DNA of 64,000 nt from Bacillota bacterium (GTDB taxonomy: Bacteria; Bacillota; Clostridia; Oscillospirales; Ruminococcaceae): contig JAEZTV010000009.1 of assembly GCA_023421245.1 (NCBI GenBank), forward strand, positions 100,876 through 164,875. The letters are read 5' to 3'. The translations under genes were made by a program, and so were the position numbers. A model generated the notes under the pieces. The model saw only the letters and a program-made list of their open reading frames with translations, searched no databases and was not told the DNA's origin. Shown here piece by piece: positions 1 through 7,239 of the stretch (the stretch's first letter is position 1; the number at the start of each line of letters is the position of its first letter).

Positions 1-507
1 ACTTTCCGGTGCAGGTTCGAAATGGGCGGGGAACTCTCTGCACCCAAAGCAGGGGGCATGATAGCACTTTCCTTCCCGGATACGCCGCAAGGCGATATTG
101 TAGTGCTTTTCGGGGGTGTCCTCCACGCCGGCCTTGTCGGTCAACTCAAAATGCGCGTGGATGATATAGCACACATCCCGCAACACCATGGACGCGCGCT
201 GTTGACGATCCTCGGTGGTATTGATATAGGGCAGTTCGTTTTTTGTGCCGTTCATCACCTTGCGTACGCTGGATGCTAAAATTTTGCTGCTTACTTCATT
301 ACGGCGGATGTTGGAGAAACGGATATCGTTGCAGACATAAATCCGGTCGATTACCCATCGGATGGCAGGCTTCCAATAGATGGCCTCGATTAACCCCCGT
401 GCCGCCGAGGGGGTAATCACATCGTAGCTGACGCGCTCTACCTTCATTTCGGGGCGGGTGAACAGAGCATATTCACCCCACACTCTAAGCGAAATTCCAT
501 AACCCAT
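1..507 (-). CDS. cas5c: Cas5c (type I-C), partial at window edge
   Basis: The 169 visible N-terminal residues read MGYGISLRVWGEYALF and continue through IYWKPAIRW, SNIRRNE and GCREFPAHF, a pattern I recognise as the Cas5 (Cas5d/Cas5c) family of type I-C CRISPR systems. In that subtype Cas5c replaces Cas6: it cuts the repeat hairpin of the precursor crRNA and caps the 5' handle in the Cascade complex. Family members use a Tyr and a Lys-His pair for cleavage; Tyr44 and Lys134-His135 are plausible equivalents here. The ATG at 507 follows an AGGAG-type site by 8 bases and lies 22 bases downstream of the cas3 stop, so the two genes form one operon. The reading frame is still open at position 1; cas8c, cas7 and the adaptation genes would be expected beyond the edge. 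Confidence 0.9.
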   Translation of the reverse strand, partial: MGYGISLRVWGEYALFTRPEMKVERVSYDVITPSAARGLIEAIYWKPAIRWVIDRIYVCNDIRFSNIRRNEVSSKILASSVRKVMNGTKNELPYINTTEDRQQRASMVLRDVCYIIHAHFELTDKAGVEDTPEKHYNIALRRIREGKCYHAPCFGCREFPAHFEPAPES

Positions 508-529
508 ACAATCAACTCCTTTTTATTGT

Positions 530-2704
530 TTAGATATAGATACCGTTTCCGCCCTCTCTAACAATCTGTAAACCCGTTCGGTTATTATACATGCCGCTGC
601 CCTCCTTTAGAATATAGATTTCTTTATATGGAATGCATTCGAGGTTTCCGGTGCCCAGCAGTCCTTGGAACTCCGGCTCATACACCGTTACAGTGTAGCG
701 TTGCAGGGCTCTTAAAGCAGCACCGATATGCTCGGAGGTTCGCAGCAGTTCTATCGTTTGTTTTGCTATATCGTCATATGGGATAATAATAGAACGGGTG
801 GTATTTTCAATGAGCTTAAATCTATCTGAGATATCTGCAAAGTTAAAATGGGCACCAATAATCCCCTTTTCCAGTTCGTCGACGATTCCTTTTTCATCGA
901 GCCTATTACCCTCAAGCTCATAAAGCTCGCTGAAATACTCTTTGATTGCCTGAGGAGAAAGAATGTCCTCGTGTCTGCGCATAACACCTCTTGCCACGGC
1001 AATCGGACGCTGAAAGGCTGCGGGCTGGCGCCGGGAATACTCCTCCTCCGGCTCAAATACAAAAACATTACCGGGTACGGCATTGCCAACCGCATCTTTT
1101 AGCTTGCCTTCGCGATTACAGCGCCCTGCGGATTGAATGATGGAATCCAGCCCGCTTACCGAACGGTACACGACAGGAAAATCGACATCAACACCGGCCT
1201 CAATCAGCCTTGTTGATACCACGCGGCAAGCAAGGCCGTCGCGCAGGCGGAAACGAACCAGTTCGATAACCTCGCCGCGGTGCGCAGGACACATCAACGT
1301 GGAAAGATGAAACGCATCGTCTTTACCCAGCAGCTCGTACACCGCAAGCGCGTGTTTACGCGTATTGACAATACAAAGAGATTGGTTGTGTGACATCAAT
1401 TCTTCGGATAACGCAGCGGATTCAAGCCTACCGCGTTGTACAACGCGTGTTCGGCGAAACATAGTGTACAGCTCTTCGGCATCCTCGCAGATTTCACGAG
1501 GGATTATTCCTTTTGGCAAAACAGCATTCAGAGCGGGTTGTGTGGCGCTGCACAAAACAACGGAGGAGTGGTAGTTTTGCACAAGCTCACATAATGCGCG
1601 AACACAGGGAACAAGATAGTTGACCGGCAGCATCTGTGCCTCATCAAGAATAATGACGCTGTTTGCCATGTTGTGCAGTTTGCGGCAACGTGAGGATTTA
1701 TGGGCAAACAATGATTCAAAGAACTGCACATTCGTAGTTACCACAATAGGAATATCCCAGTTTTCTGAGGACAGCTTGAGCCTGTTTTTTACGAGGTCCT
1801 CATCATCTGTAAAATCAAAGTTCGAGTGGTGCTGCAACACATTTTTCTGGCCAAGCAATTCTTCAAACACCTTGGCATTTTGCTCGATAATTGATGTATA
1901 AGGTATTACATAGATAATTCGGTCCATATCGTGTTTTTTAAGATGCTCCAAAGCAAATGCCAGCGAGGATAGTGTTTTACCGCCGCCGGTGGGTACGGTA
2001 AGCGTAAACAGGCCCTTTTCCATTTCGGCCGATAGCCTGCAGCTGGATAGAATATCGGCACGTTTTTGGTTAATCAGTCCATCGCTAGAAAACTCGCTCA
2101 TACGGCGATTGAGCAGGTCTAAAAAAGCGGGGAAGTCGTAGTTTGCGATGCGGTTAATCTTTCCTTCCTGCATGAATTGCTCCGTGTCCAGAAAATCCGC
2201 ATCCACCAAACAGGAATAAAGCATGCGTATGTATAAGGATAATGAAAATCCGCCCTTGCCAACCGGCTTGAGAACAGGTCGGGGCAAAGATGAAAACGCC
2301 TGTTTATCAAGCTCATCAAACAATGCATCATAGGCGGGCAGATCGGTTTTTTTGAGACGTGCGGCAAGCGTTTTCTCTGCGCCGGTATCCGAACTGTCGC
2401 CCGCATTAAGCAGTCCGGTATGGTGTCCGGCAATACAATAAGCAATCAGTCTGCCGAACGGCCCCAGCTTGTCCGCTTCACGCGCACCTGCTGTGGAATG
2501 GTCGCACCGCTCTTTTCCGCCGAGGATACGCCGCTGAAAGGCCTCAGAATACTTGCCGGCATCATGCAGCAGCCCTGCACGGTACCCGTACTCCTCTGCG
2601 CCAAAGGCTGCGGCAAACTTTTGTGCGAGACTTGCCGTCCCTTTTAGATGCTCCAGTAGGGATTGTTCCTTTCCGTTTTCGTCACGCTTGTGTCCAATAA
2701 ACAT
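530..2704 (-). CDS. cas3: CRISPR-associated helicase-nuclease Cas3 (HD + DExH, type I-C)
   Basis: The 724-residue protein is the effector that unwinds and degrades DNA marked by Cascade. The N-terminal HD nuclease domain shows LLHDAGK (His47-Asp48), a DHS at 68-70 and AGHHTG around His94-His95. The helicase core follows: Walker A VPTGGGKT at 237-244, the DEAQ box at 354-357, SAT at 386-388 and the arginine-finger motif QSAGRCNREG at 524-533. Length and domain order are normal for a fused Cas3. An open frame extends 17 codons upstream to 2755, but the ATG at 2704 has an AGAGGTG site six bases before it and gives the usual start MFIGH, so I chose it. The gene is first in the cas operon, ahead of cas5c. 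Its upstream region carries an inverted-repeat operator candidate and an extended -10 box. Confidence 0.95.
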   Translation of the reverse strand: MFIGHKRDENGKEQSLLEHLKGTASLAQKFAAAFGAEEYGYRAGLLHDAGKYSEAFQRRILGGKERCDHSTAGAREADKLGPFGRLIAYCIAGHHTGLLNAGDSSDTGAEKTLAARLKKTDLPAYDALFDELDKQAFSSLPRPVLKPVGKGGFSLSLYIRMLYSCLVDADFLDTEQFMQEGKINRIANYDFPAFLDLLNRRMSEFSSDGLINQKRADILSSCRLSAEMEKGLFTLTVPTGGGKTLSSLAFALEHLKKHDMDRIIYVIPYTSIIEQNAKVFEELLGQKNVLQHHSNFDFTDDEDLVKNRLKLSSENWDIPIVVTTNVQFFESLFAHKSSRCRKLHNMANSVIILDEAQMLPVNYLVPCVRALCELVQNYHSSVVLCSATQPALNAVLPKGIIPREICEDAEELYTMFRRTRVVQRGRLESAALSEELMSHNQSLCIVNTRKHALAVYELLGKDDAFHLSTLMCPAHRGEVIELVRFRLRDGLACRVVSTRLIEAGVDVDFPVVYRSVSGLDSIIQSAGRCNREGKLKDAVGNAVPGNVFVFEPEEEYSRRQPAAFQRPIAVARGVMRRHEDILSPQAIKEYFSELYELEGNRLDEKGIVDELEKGIIGAHFNFADISDRFKLIENTTRSIIIPYDDIAKQTIELLRTSEHIGAALRALQRYTVTVYEPEFQGLLGTGNLECIPYKEIYILKEGSGMYNNRTGLQIVREGGNGIYI

Positions 2705-2723
2705 AAAAACCACCTCTTTCAAA

Positions 2724-2760
2724 ATTATAACAGGGATATTGTGAAAATACCACACAATAT
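2724..2760 (-). promoter_or_regulatory. cas operon promoter with inverted-repeat operator candidate
   Basis: Reading toward cas3, an extended -10 box TGTTATAAT ends at 2724, about 20 bases before the start codon, which implies a very short leader. Its -35 zone is covered by an inverted repeat with perfect 8-base arms, ATATTGTG (2736-2743) and CACAATAT (2753-2760), nine bases apart. This geometry suits a dimeric repressor that blocks polymerase. The regulator is not visible in the window. The -35 hexamer itself is poor (TGGTAT). Confidence 0.5.
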
Positions 2761-2885
2761 TACCAAACGTTCGATTTTACTATACAACATTATCTGTCCC
2801 AAAGAATTCTCAGTTTTATTATGATAAGTAATCTAACTTTATGTATTAAGCTGAAAAAAGAGTTTATGGCACATAATGACATATT

Positions 2886-2914
2886 ATTATACTACACATA
2901 TGTTGTAGTATAAT
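2886..2914. promoter_or_regulatory. palindrome with two outward-facing -10 boxes
   Basis: Perfect 11-base arms, ATTATACTACA (2886-2896) and TGTAGTATAAT (2904-2914), surround a 7-base centre. Each arm contains TATAAT pointing outward, so the element could be a divergent promoter: rightward transcription would start near 2921, just before the degenerate CRISPR repeat, and leftward transcription would run toward cas3. Neither direction has a good -35 box. The symmetry also suggests a binding site for a dimeric regulator. Confidence 0.45.
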
Positions 2915-2925
2915 TGTTGCCTAGG

Positions 2926-3001
2926 GCATGGATTGAAATATGCTTATGTTCATATGAACGGGTGGCCTGTCACTCTCCGAACGGGGAGTGTGGATTGAAA
3001 T
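2926..3001 (+). CRISPR. minimal CRISPR unit: degenerate repeat, one spacer, one full repeat
   Basis: The full 33-base repeat is at 2969-3001. It ends in the type I-C signature TGGATTGAAAT and has an 8-base-pair stem (CACTCTCC / GGGGAGTG with one G-U pair) around a GAAC loop. Upstream, 2929-2939 repeats only the last 11 bases, TGGATTGAAAT; the stem part is not conserved. The spacer between them (2940-2968, 29 bases) contains the palindrome GTTCATATGAAC. No further repeat follows. The unit points away from cas3, whereas the main array of a type I-C locus normally lies downstream of cas2. It may be a decayed array or a crRNA-like regulatory RNA gene. Confidence 0.75.
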
Positions 3002-3037
3002 TGTAATAATATTTTTGTAGGTTTAGTGAAAACCTGC

Positions 3038-3072
3038 CGCAAGCCCTCGACAGTATCTGTCGGGGGCTTGCG
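3038..3072. terminator. strong hairpin between CRISPR unit and ilv promoter
   Basis: Arms of 16 bases (3038-3053 and 3057-3072) pair with a single T-G wobble around a three-base loop. There is no T-run on either side, so it may be a transcription boundary of unusual type or a structured RNA end rather than a standard intrinsic terminator. Confidence 0.4.
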
Positions 3073-3159
3073 CTGTTTAGCAGTAAATATCATCCCGCCA
3101 TAACTTTGCGCACCCCCGCGCCTTTTCTTGCATATAATTAAAAAACAATGTAAAAGTTC

Positions 3160-3189
3160 TTGACAGCCGTAACGCTTTTCTGCTATACT
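3160..3189 (+). promoter_or_regulatory. promoter of the ilv-leu operon
   Basis: TTGACA at 3160-3165 and TATACT at 3184-3189 are separated by 18 bases, a near-consensus housekeeping promoter. Transcription would begin near 3196, about 26 bases before the leader peptide start. Confidence 0.75.
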
Positions 3190-3221
3190 GAGCTAAATCA
3201 GCACAAGGAGAACGCATTTTT

Positions 3222-3332
3222 ATGATGACTTCGTTTGCAATCGTCAACATTATTATCGTCATTATCGCTCTAGTCGTCGGACTAGTCAGTGATGATGTTA
3301 ATTGTGTTGCGCTGCAAACAGGGGACCGATGA
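3222..3332 (+). CDS. ilv operon leader peptide (36 aa, Ile/Val/Leu run)
   Basis: The frame starts MMTSFA and then has a stretch in which 13 of 16 residues (7-22) are isoleucine, valine or leucine, ending with QTGDR and a stop at 3330-3332. An AAGGAG site lies 11 bases before the first ATG. A peptide of this composition between a promoter and an intrinsic terminator, ahead of the genes that make these three amino acids, is the hallmark of ribosome-mediated attenuation. Bases 3312-3316 and 3321-3323, in the last codons, can pair with the 5' arm of the terminator at 3380-3387. A ribosome stalled in the Ile/Val/Leu run would leave that segment free and prevent termination; one reaching the stop codon would cover it. 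The peptide itself probably has no other role. Confidence 0.85.
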   Translation: MMTSFAIVNIIIVIIALVVGLVSDDVNCVALQTGDR

Positions 3333-3376
3333 AGAGGCACCTATTTTAGGACGCCTTGTAAATCAAGGATAATTGC

Positions 3377-3417
3377 AATCCCTGCAGTGAACACACTGCA
3401 GGGATTTTTGTTTTTTC
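3377..3417 (+). terminator. ilv attenuator terminator
   Basis: A perfect 13-base-pair stem (3377-3389 with 3394-3406) around AACA is followed by a T-rich tract to 3416. It begins 44 bases after the leader peptide stop. A smaller hairpin, CCTTG/CAAGG (3354-3358 / 3364-3368), lies between and may be a pause structure. Confidence 0.85.
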
Positions 3418-3505
3418 AGGAAATTTATGTCACACAGATAGTTGTACGGTTAATATTTCAGTGAACTGTCCGGCTTGTCGCCGGTGAAAAGGAAGGATAC
3501 ACACC

Positions 3506-3616
3506 ATGTTTACACTGCTGCTTACTGTGGCGCTGGTCGCCACCATGGTCATTGCTGTTGCTGTCACCGGCTCCGGTGCGGGGTTTGTCCAGGCGGATGA
3601 TGCTGCGCAGTACTGA
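3506..3616 (+). CDS. small hydrophobic ORF upstream of ilvB (36 aa)
   Basis: The frame reads MFTLLLTVALVATMVIAVAV followed by TGSGAGFVQADDAAQY. A GGAAGGA site sits 8 bases before the ATG, better than the one for ilvB itself. Ten of the first 20 residues are Leu, Val or Ile, so it could be a second sensing peptide, or a one-helix membrane peptide. No second terminator follows it. Its stop overlaps the next start as TGATG, which suggests coupled translation into the following small ORF and then ilvB. I know no named family for it. Confidence 0.5.
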   Translation: MFTLLLTVALVATMVIAVAVTGSGAGFVQADDAAQY

Positions 3617-3714
3617 TGCAAAGCATGTACACCGCCGCGGAAAACTGCCGGAGCGCCGGAAGCCCGCATATGGAACATGGAAATAAGCAGCACGAAAGGA
3701 TGGATTACGATTGA
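3616..3714 (+). CDS. coupled small ORF bridging to ilvB (32 aa)
   Basis: It begins in the TGATG overlap with the preceding 36-codon ORF and ends four bases into ilvB, so ribosomes could pass from one frame to the next without release. The product, starting MQSMYTAAENC, is polar and resembles no family I know. Its value may lie in coupling rather than in the peptide. It could also be chance: no separate ribosome binding site is visible. Confidence 0.35.
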   Translation: MQSMYTAAENCRSAGSPHMEHGNKQHERMDYD

Positions 3715-5378
3715 AATTGACAGGCGCGCAGATTTTGATACAAACACTCATAGAGCAGGGCGTAGATACCGTGTTCGGCTACCCGGGCGGCGCGGTGCTT
3801 AACATCTACGATGAGCTTTATGAAAGTGCCGATAAAATTACCCATTATATCACCTGCCACGAGCAGGGCGCCGCACACGCGGCAGACAGCTACGCAAGGG
3901 CAAACGGAAAAACGGGCGTAGTAATCGCAACCTCCGGTCCCGGCGCCACAAACCTTGTAACCGGCATCGCCACCGCTTATCTCGACAGCACCCCACTGGT
4001 CGCGATTACCGGCAACGTAGCCACTGCGTTGATTGGACGCGACAGCTTTCAGGAGGTAGACATCACCGGTATCACCATGCCCGTTACCAAGCATAACTAC
4101 ATTGTTAAGGATATTACAAAGCTTGCTGATACGGTGCGCGAGGCCTTTGTTATCGCCAACAGCGGCAGAAAAGGCCCCGTGCTCATCGACATCCCCAAGG
4201 ATGTTCAAACCGGGACCTGCGATTATCAGCCGCAGAGCAAACCACAGGTGACAGCGGTTTACACCGAGGATCACATCGAGGAATGCCGTTATGCGGCGGA
4301 GATTATTGCAGCGGCAAAGCGTCCATACATCTACGCGGGCGGCGGTGTGGTGGCATCCGAGGCGACCGAGGAACTGATTAAGCTTGCAGAGCACATTGAC
4401 GCTCCGATAGGCCTTAGCATGATGGGGCTGACCGCCGTGCCAAGCGACCATCCCCTCAATTTTGGCATGGTGGGGATGCACGGACGCTTTGCCGCGAACC
4501 GTGCATTGCACAAGAGCGATGTTATTATCGCCATCGGCACCCGGTTTTCTGACCGCGCTACCGGCAACAAAACCGAGTTTTCGGGCGGGCGCAAGGTAGT
4601 GCACATCGATATCGATCCCGCGGAGATCGGCAAAAACATCTCGGCGTACACCGGCATCATCGGCGATATCAAGGAGCTTTTAACCACATTGTTTGCGCTC
4701 ATCCCCAAAAGTGAGCATCCCGAATGGCATGCTGACGCACAGGGCTATAAAAACGGCCGCCGCAACCGTATTGATATGCAGGAGGGCTGCTTAAACCCAC
4801 AGCTTATCATCGAATCGATCAGCCGTTTTGCGGGGGAAGACACGGTAATCGCCACCGATGTTGGACAGCACCAGATGTGGACGGCGCAGTATTATCCCTT
4901 CCGTAAGCCCCGTACCTTTTCCACCAGCGGCGGGCTTGGCACCATGGGCTACGGCATGGGCGCCGCCATCGGTGCATGCATTGCACGCGGCAAGCAGCGT
5001 ACGGTACTGTTTACCAGCGACGGCAGCTTTCATATGAACATGTCCGAGCTTGCTACGGCGGTAAGCTTCCGGCTTCCCATCGTAGTGGTGCTGCTCAACA
5101 ACAACGCGCTTGGTATGGTGCGCCAGTGGCAGACCCAGTTCTTTAGCAAACGCTATTCGCAGACGACGCTTAACCGCAAGACCGACTATGTTAAGCTTGC
5201 CGAGGCGTTCGGCGGCGCGGGTGCGGTTGTGGAACGCCCCGAGCAGCTTGACCATGCACTCAAACAGGCGTTTGTATCCGACGGGCCGTTTGTGCTCGAC
5301 TGCCGCATCGATTGTGATGAGCGCGTGCTGCCCTTTATTCCGCCGGGCGGCGGCATGAAGGATATCATCCTCAAATAA
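3711..5378 (+). CDS. ilvB: acetolactate synthase, large (catalytic) subunit
   Basis: This ThDP enzyme condenses two pyruvates to acetolactate (valine, leucine) or pyruvate with 2-oxobutyrate (isoleucine). The 555 residues match the family length. The N-terminal PYR domain has GVDTVFGYPGGAVL and the catalytic Glu51 in CHEQGAAHAAD; the ThDP-binding motif runs from SDGSF (436-440) to NNN (463-465). The start codon is TTG at 3711, 11 bases after an AAAGGA site and overlapping the stop of the small ORF before it; both features would hold translation low or couple it to the upstream frames. The regulatory subunit follows after 29 bases. Expression is probably set by the attenuator at 3377-3417. Confidence 0.97.
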   Translation: MKLTGAQILIQTLIEQGVDTVFGYPGGAVLNIYDELYESADKITHYITCHEQGAAHAADSYARANGKTGVVIATSGPGATNLVTGIATAYLDSTPLVAITGNVATALIGRDSFQEVDITGITMPVTKHNYIVKDITKLADTVREAFVIANSGRKGPVLIDIPKDVQTGTCDYQPQSKPQVTAVYTEDHIEECRYAAEIIAAAKRPYIYAGGGVVASEATEELIKLAEHIDAPIGLSMMGLTAVPSDHPLNFGMVGMHGRFAANRALHKSDVIIAIGTRFSDRATGNKTEFSGGRKVVHIDIDPAEIGKNISAYTGIIGDIKELLTTLFALIPKSEHPEWHADAQGYKNGRRNRIDMQEGCLNPQLIIESISRFAGEDTVIATDVGQHQMWTAQYYPFRKPRTFSTSGGLGTMGYGMGAAIGACIARGKQRTVLFTSDGSFHMNMSELATAVSFRLPIVVVLLNNNALGMVRQWQTQFFSKRYSQTTLNRKTDYVKLAEAFGGAGAVVERPEQLDHALKQAFVSDGPFVLDCRIDCDERVLPFIPPGGGMKDIILK

Positions 5379-5407
5379 CCCTGAGAATATGAGAGGAGCT
5401 ACCTGAT

Positions 5408-5908
5408 ATGAATCAAGACCAGTTTATTGTTTCGGCGCTTGTAAACAACCGATTCGGCGTGCTGACGCGTATTGCGGGCTTGTTTTCCAAACGCGGCTTT
5501 AACATCGATTCGCTTACTGTCGGCGTGACGGAGGACCCCGAAATCTCGCGTATGACCATCGTTTCCACCGGTGATGAATATGTGAAGAATCAAATTGTCA
5601 AGCAGCTTGAGAAGCTGGTGGATGTAAAGCTTGTACAGCTCATGGACCCCGACAACACCGTTTCGCGCGAGCTGTTGATTATTAAGCTTAACATTGCCCC
5701 CGGTAATCGCCACGAGGTAATGGAAGCGGTGCAGATATTCCGCGCGAAGGTTATTGATCTTGCCCAACATACCGTGACGGTGGAGATTACCGGTGACCGC
5801 AAAAAACTAGACGCGTTTGTGGAATATCTCCGCCCGTATAACATCATTGAGACCTGCCGCACAGGCGTTACCGCAATCGGACGTGCGGGCTACTGTCTGG
5901 AGGCATAG
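5408..5908 (+). CDS. ilvN: acetolactate synthase, small (regulatory) subunit
   Basis: The 166-residue protein opens with the ACT-domain pattern FIVSALVNNRFGVLTRIAGLFSKRGFNIDSLTVG, which binds valine and gives feedback inhibition of the large subunit. The C-terminal half (from about residue 80) has the usual second domain, and length is typical of the IlvN/IlvH family. A GAGGAG site precedes the ATG by about 10 bases. The gene follows ilvB closely, and the two products form one complex. A 121-base gap with no terminator separates it from ilvC. Confidence 0.95.
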   Translation: MNQDQFIVSALVNNRFGVLTRIAGLFSKRGFNIDSLTVGVTEDPEISRMTIVSTGDEYVKNQIVKQLEKLVDVKLVQLMDPDNTVSRELLIIKLNIAPGNRHEVMEAVQIFRAKVIDLAQHTVTVEITGDRKKLDAFVEYLRPYNIIETCRTGVTAIGRAGYCLEA

Positions 5909-6029
5909 TTGCAGTAAGACTAATAGTTTTATCGGAACACAAGCGCGGCCGGGGTCGGCAGCGCTGACCGTGTTTATGCTAATCCGGCTCATTTGCTATA
6001 TTATATAAAAAGTTTGGAGGAAAAAAACA

Positions 6030-7025
6030 ATGGCAAAGCTATTCTACGAAAAGGACTGTGATCTCGGGGTACTCAAAAACAAAACGGTGGCGATTATCGG
6101 CTATGGCAGTCAGGGGCATGCACATGCACTGAACCTGCACGAAAGCGGCATCAAGGTAATCGTCGGGCTGTACGAGGGCTCGCCCTCCGCACAGCGTGCG
6201 CGCGAGCAGGGACTCACCGTTATGGTGACGGCGGACGCGGTAAAGGCGGCAGATGTTGTAATGATTCTCATCAACGACGAAAAGCAGCCTGCGATGTACG
6301 AGCGTGACATCAAACCAAACCTTCGCCCCGGCATGACGCTGATGTTTGCGCATGGCTTTAACATCCACTTCGGGCAGATTGCGCCCCCGCAGGACATTGA
6401 TGTTATCATGATTGCGCCCAAGGGCCCGGGTCACACCGTGCGCAGCCAGTTTGAAGAGGGCAAGGGTGTACCCTGCCTGATTGCGGTACATCAGGATGCT
6501 ACCGGCAGCGCGTTTTCTACAGGGCTTGCCTATGCACTGGGCATTGGCGGCGCAAGAGCGGGCGTACTGCAAACCACCTTTAAGGAAGAGACCGAGACCG
6601 ACCTGTTCGGCGAGCAGGCAGTGCTTTGCGGCGGTGTAACCGCACTGATGAAGGCGGGCTTTGAAACACTCGTTGAGGCAGGCTACCAGCCCGAAAGCGC
6701 ATATTTTGAATGCATCCACGAGATGAAGCTGATTATTGACCTTGTAGTGGCAGGCGGCCTTTCTATGATGCGTTACTCGATCAGTGATACTGCCGAGTAC
6801 GGCGACTACACCGTGGGCAGCCGTATCATCACCGAGGAAACCAAGAAGGAGATGAAAAAGGTGCTTGGCGAGATTCAGGACGGCACCTTTGCCCGCAACT
6901 GGATTGTTGAAAACCAGGCAAACCGCCCCTACTTCAACGCAACCCGCCGGATACAGAGGGAGCACCTGTGCGAAAAGGTCGGTGCGGAACTGCGCGACAA
7001 GATGAGCTGGAAACCCGGTAAATAA
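6030..7025 (+). CDS. ilvC: ketol-acid reductoisomerase (class I)
   Basis: The enzyme isomerises and reduces acetolactate to 2,3-dihydroxy-isovalerate, or the ethyl homologue for isoleucine. The Rossmann motif VAIIGYGSQGHAHALNL lies near residues 20-36, and the KARI core shows APKGPGHTVR, EETETDLFGEQ and the C-terminal ECIHEMKLI block with its metal-binding acids. At 331 residues it is a class I (short) enzyme. GGAGG lies about ten bases before the ATG. The 214 bases to ilvD contain two hairpins (7045-7069 and 7088-7108) but no T-run, and may be RNA processing or stability elements. Confidence 0.97.
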   Translation: MAKLFYEKDCDLGVLKNKTVAIIGYGSQGHAHALNLHESGIKVIVGLYEGSPSAQRAREQGLTVMVTADAVKAADVVMILINDEKQPAMYERDIKPNLRPGMTLMFAHGFNIHFGQIAPPQDIDVIMIAPKGPGHTVRSQFEEGKGVPCLIAVHQDATGSAFSTGLAYALGIGGARAGVLQTTFKEETETDLFGEQAVLCGGVTALMKAGFETLVEAGYQPESAYFECIHEMKLIIDLVVAGGLSMMRYSISDTAEYGDYTVGSRIITEETKKEMKKVLGEIQDGTFARNWIVENQANRPYFNATRRIQREHLCEKVGAELRDKMSWKPGK

Positions 7026-7239
7026 GCCGCCGAATCGATCTTTTGCTGTCTATGCCCGGCACAGACAGCAGTGATACAGTCAATCAAGCGGCAGGCAAAC
7101 CCTGCCGCACGCCCGGCGGCGTGGTGCCCCGGCTAAAACTGCAAAAACCTCGCCCGCACTGCGGGTGCCGCACGGAAATTTGTGCGAAATATGTTAACTA
7201 TATAAGCTACCAAATGTATAAAAGAAAGCGGCGAACGGT

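Noticed and set aside
1..20. GGTTCGA as a possible tRNA T-loop at the window start
   Set aside because: The sequence lies inside the continuous cas5c reading frame and no cloverleaf can be formed around it.
2940..2968. Spacer of the CRISPR unit matching a site in the cas3 promoter
   Set aside because: I looked for its first eight bases next to a TTC motif in the 200 bases upstream of cas3 on both strands and saw no convincing match; a partial seed cannot be excluded by eye.
3077..3340. 87-codon minus-strand frame
   Set aside because: It is the antisense of the ilv leader peptide and promoter; the plus strand explains the sequence far better.
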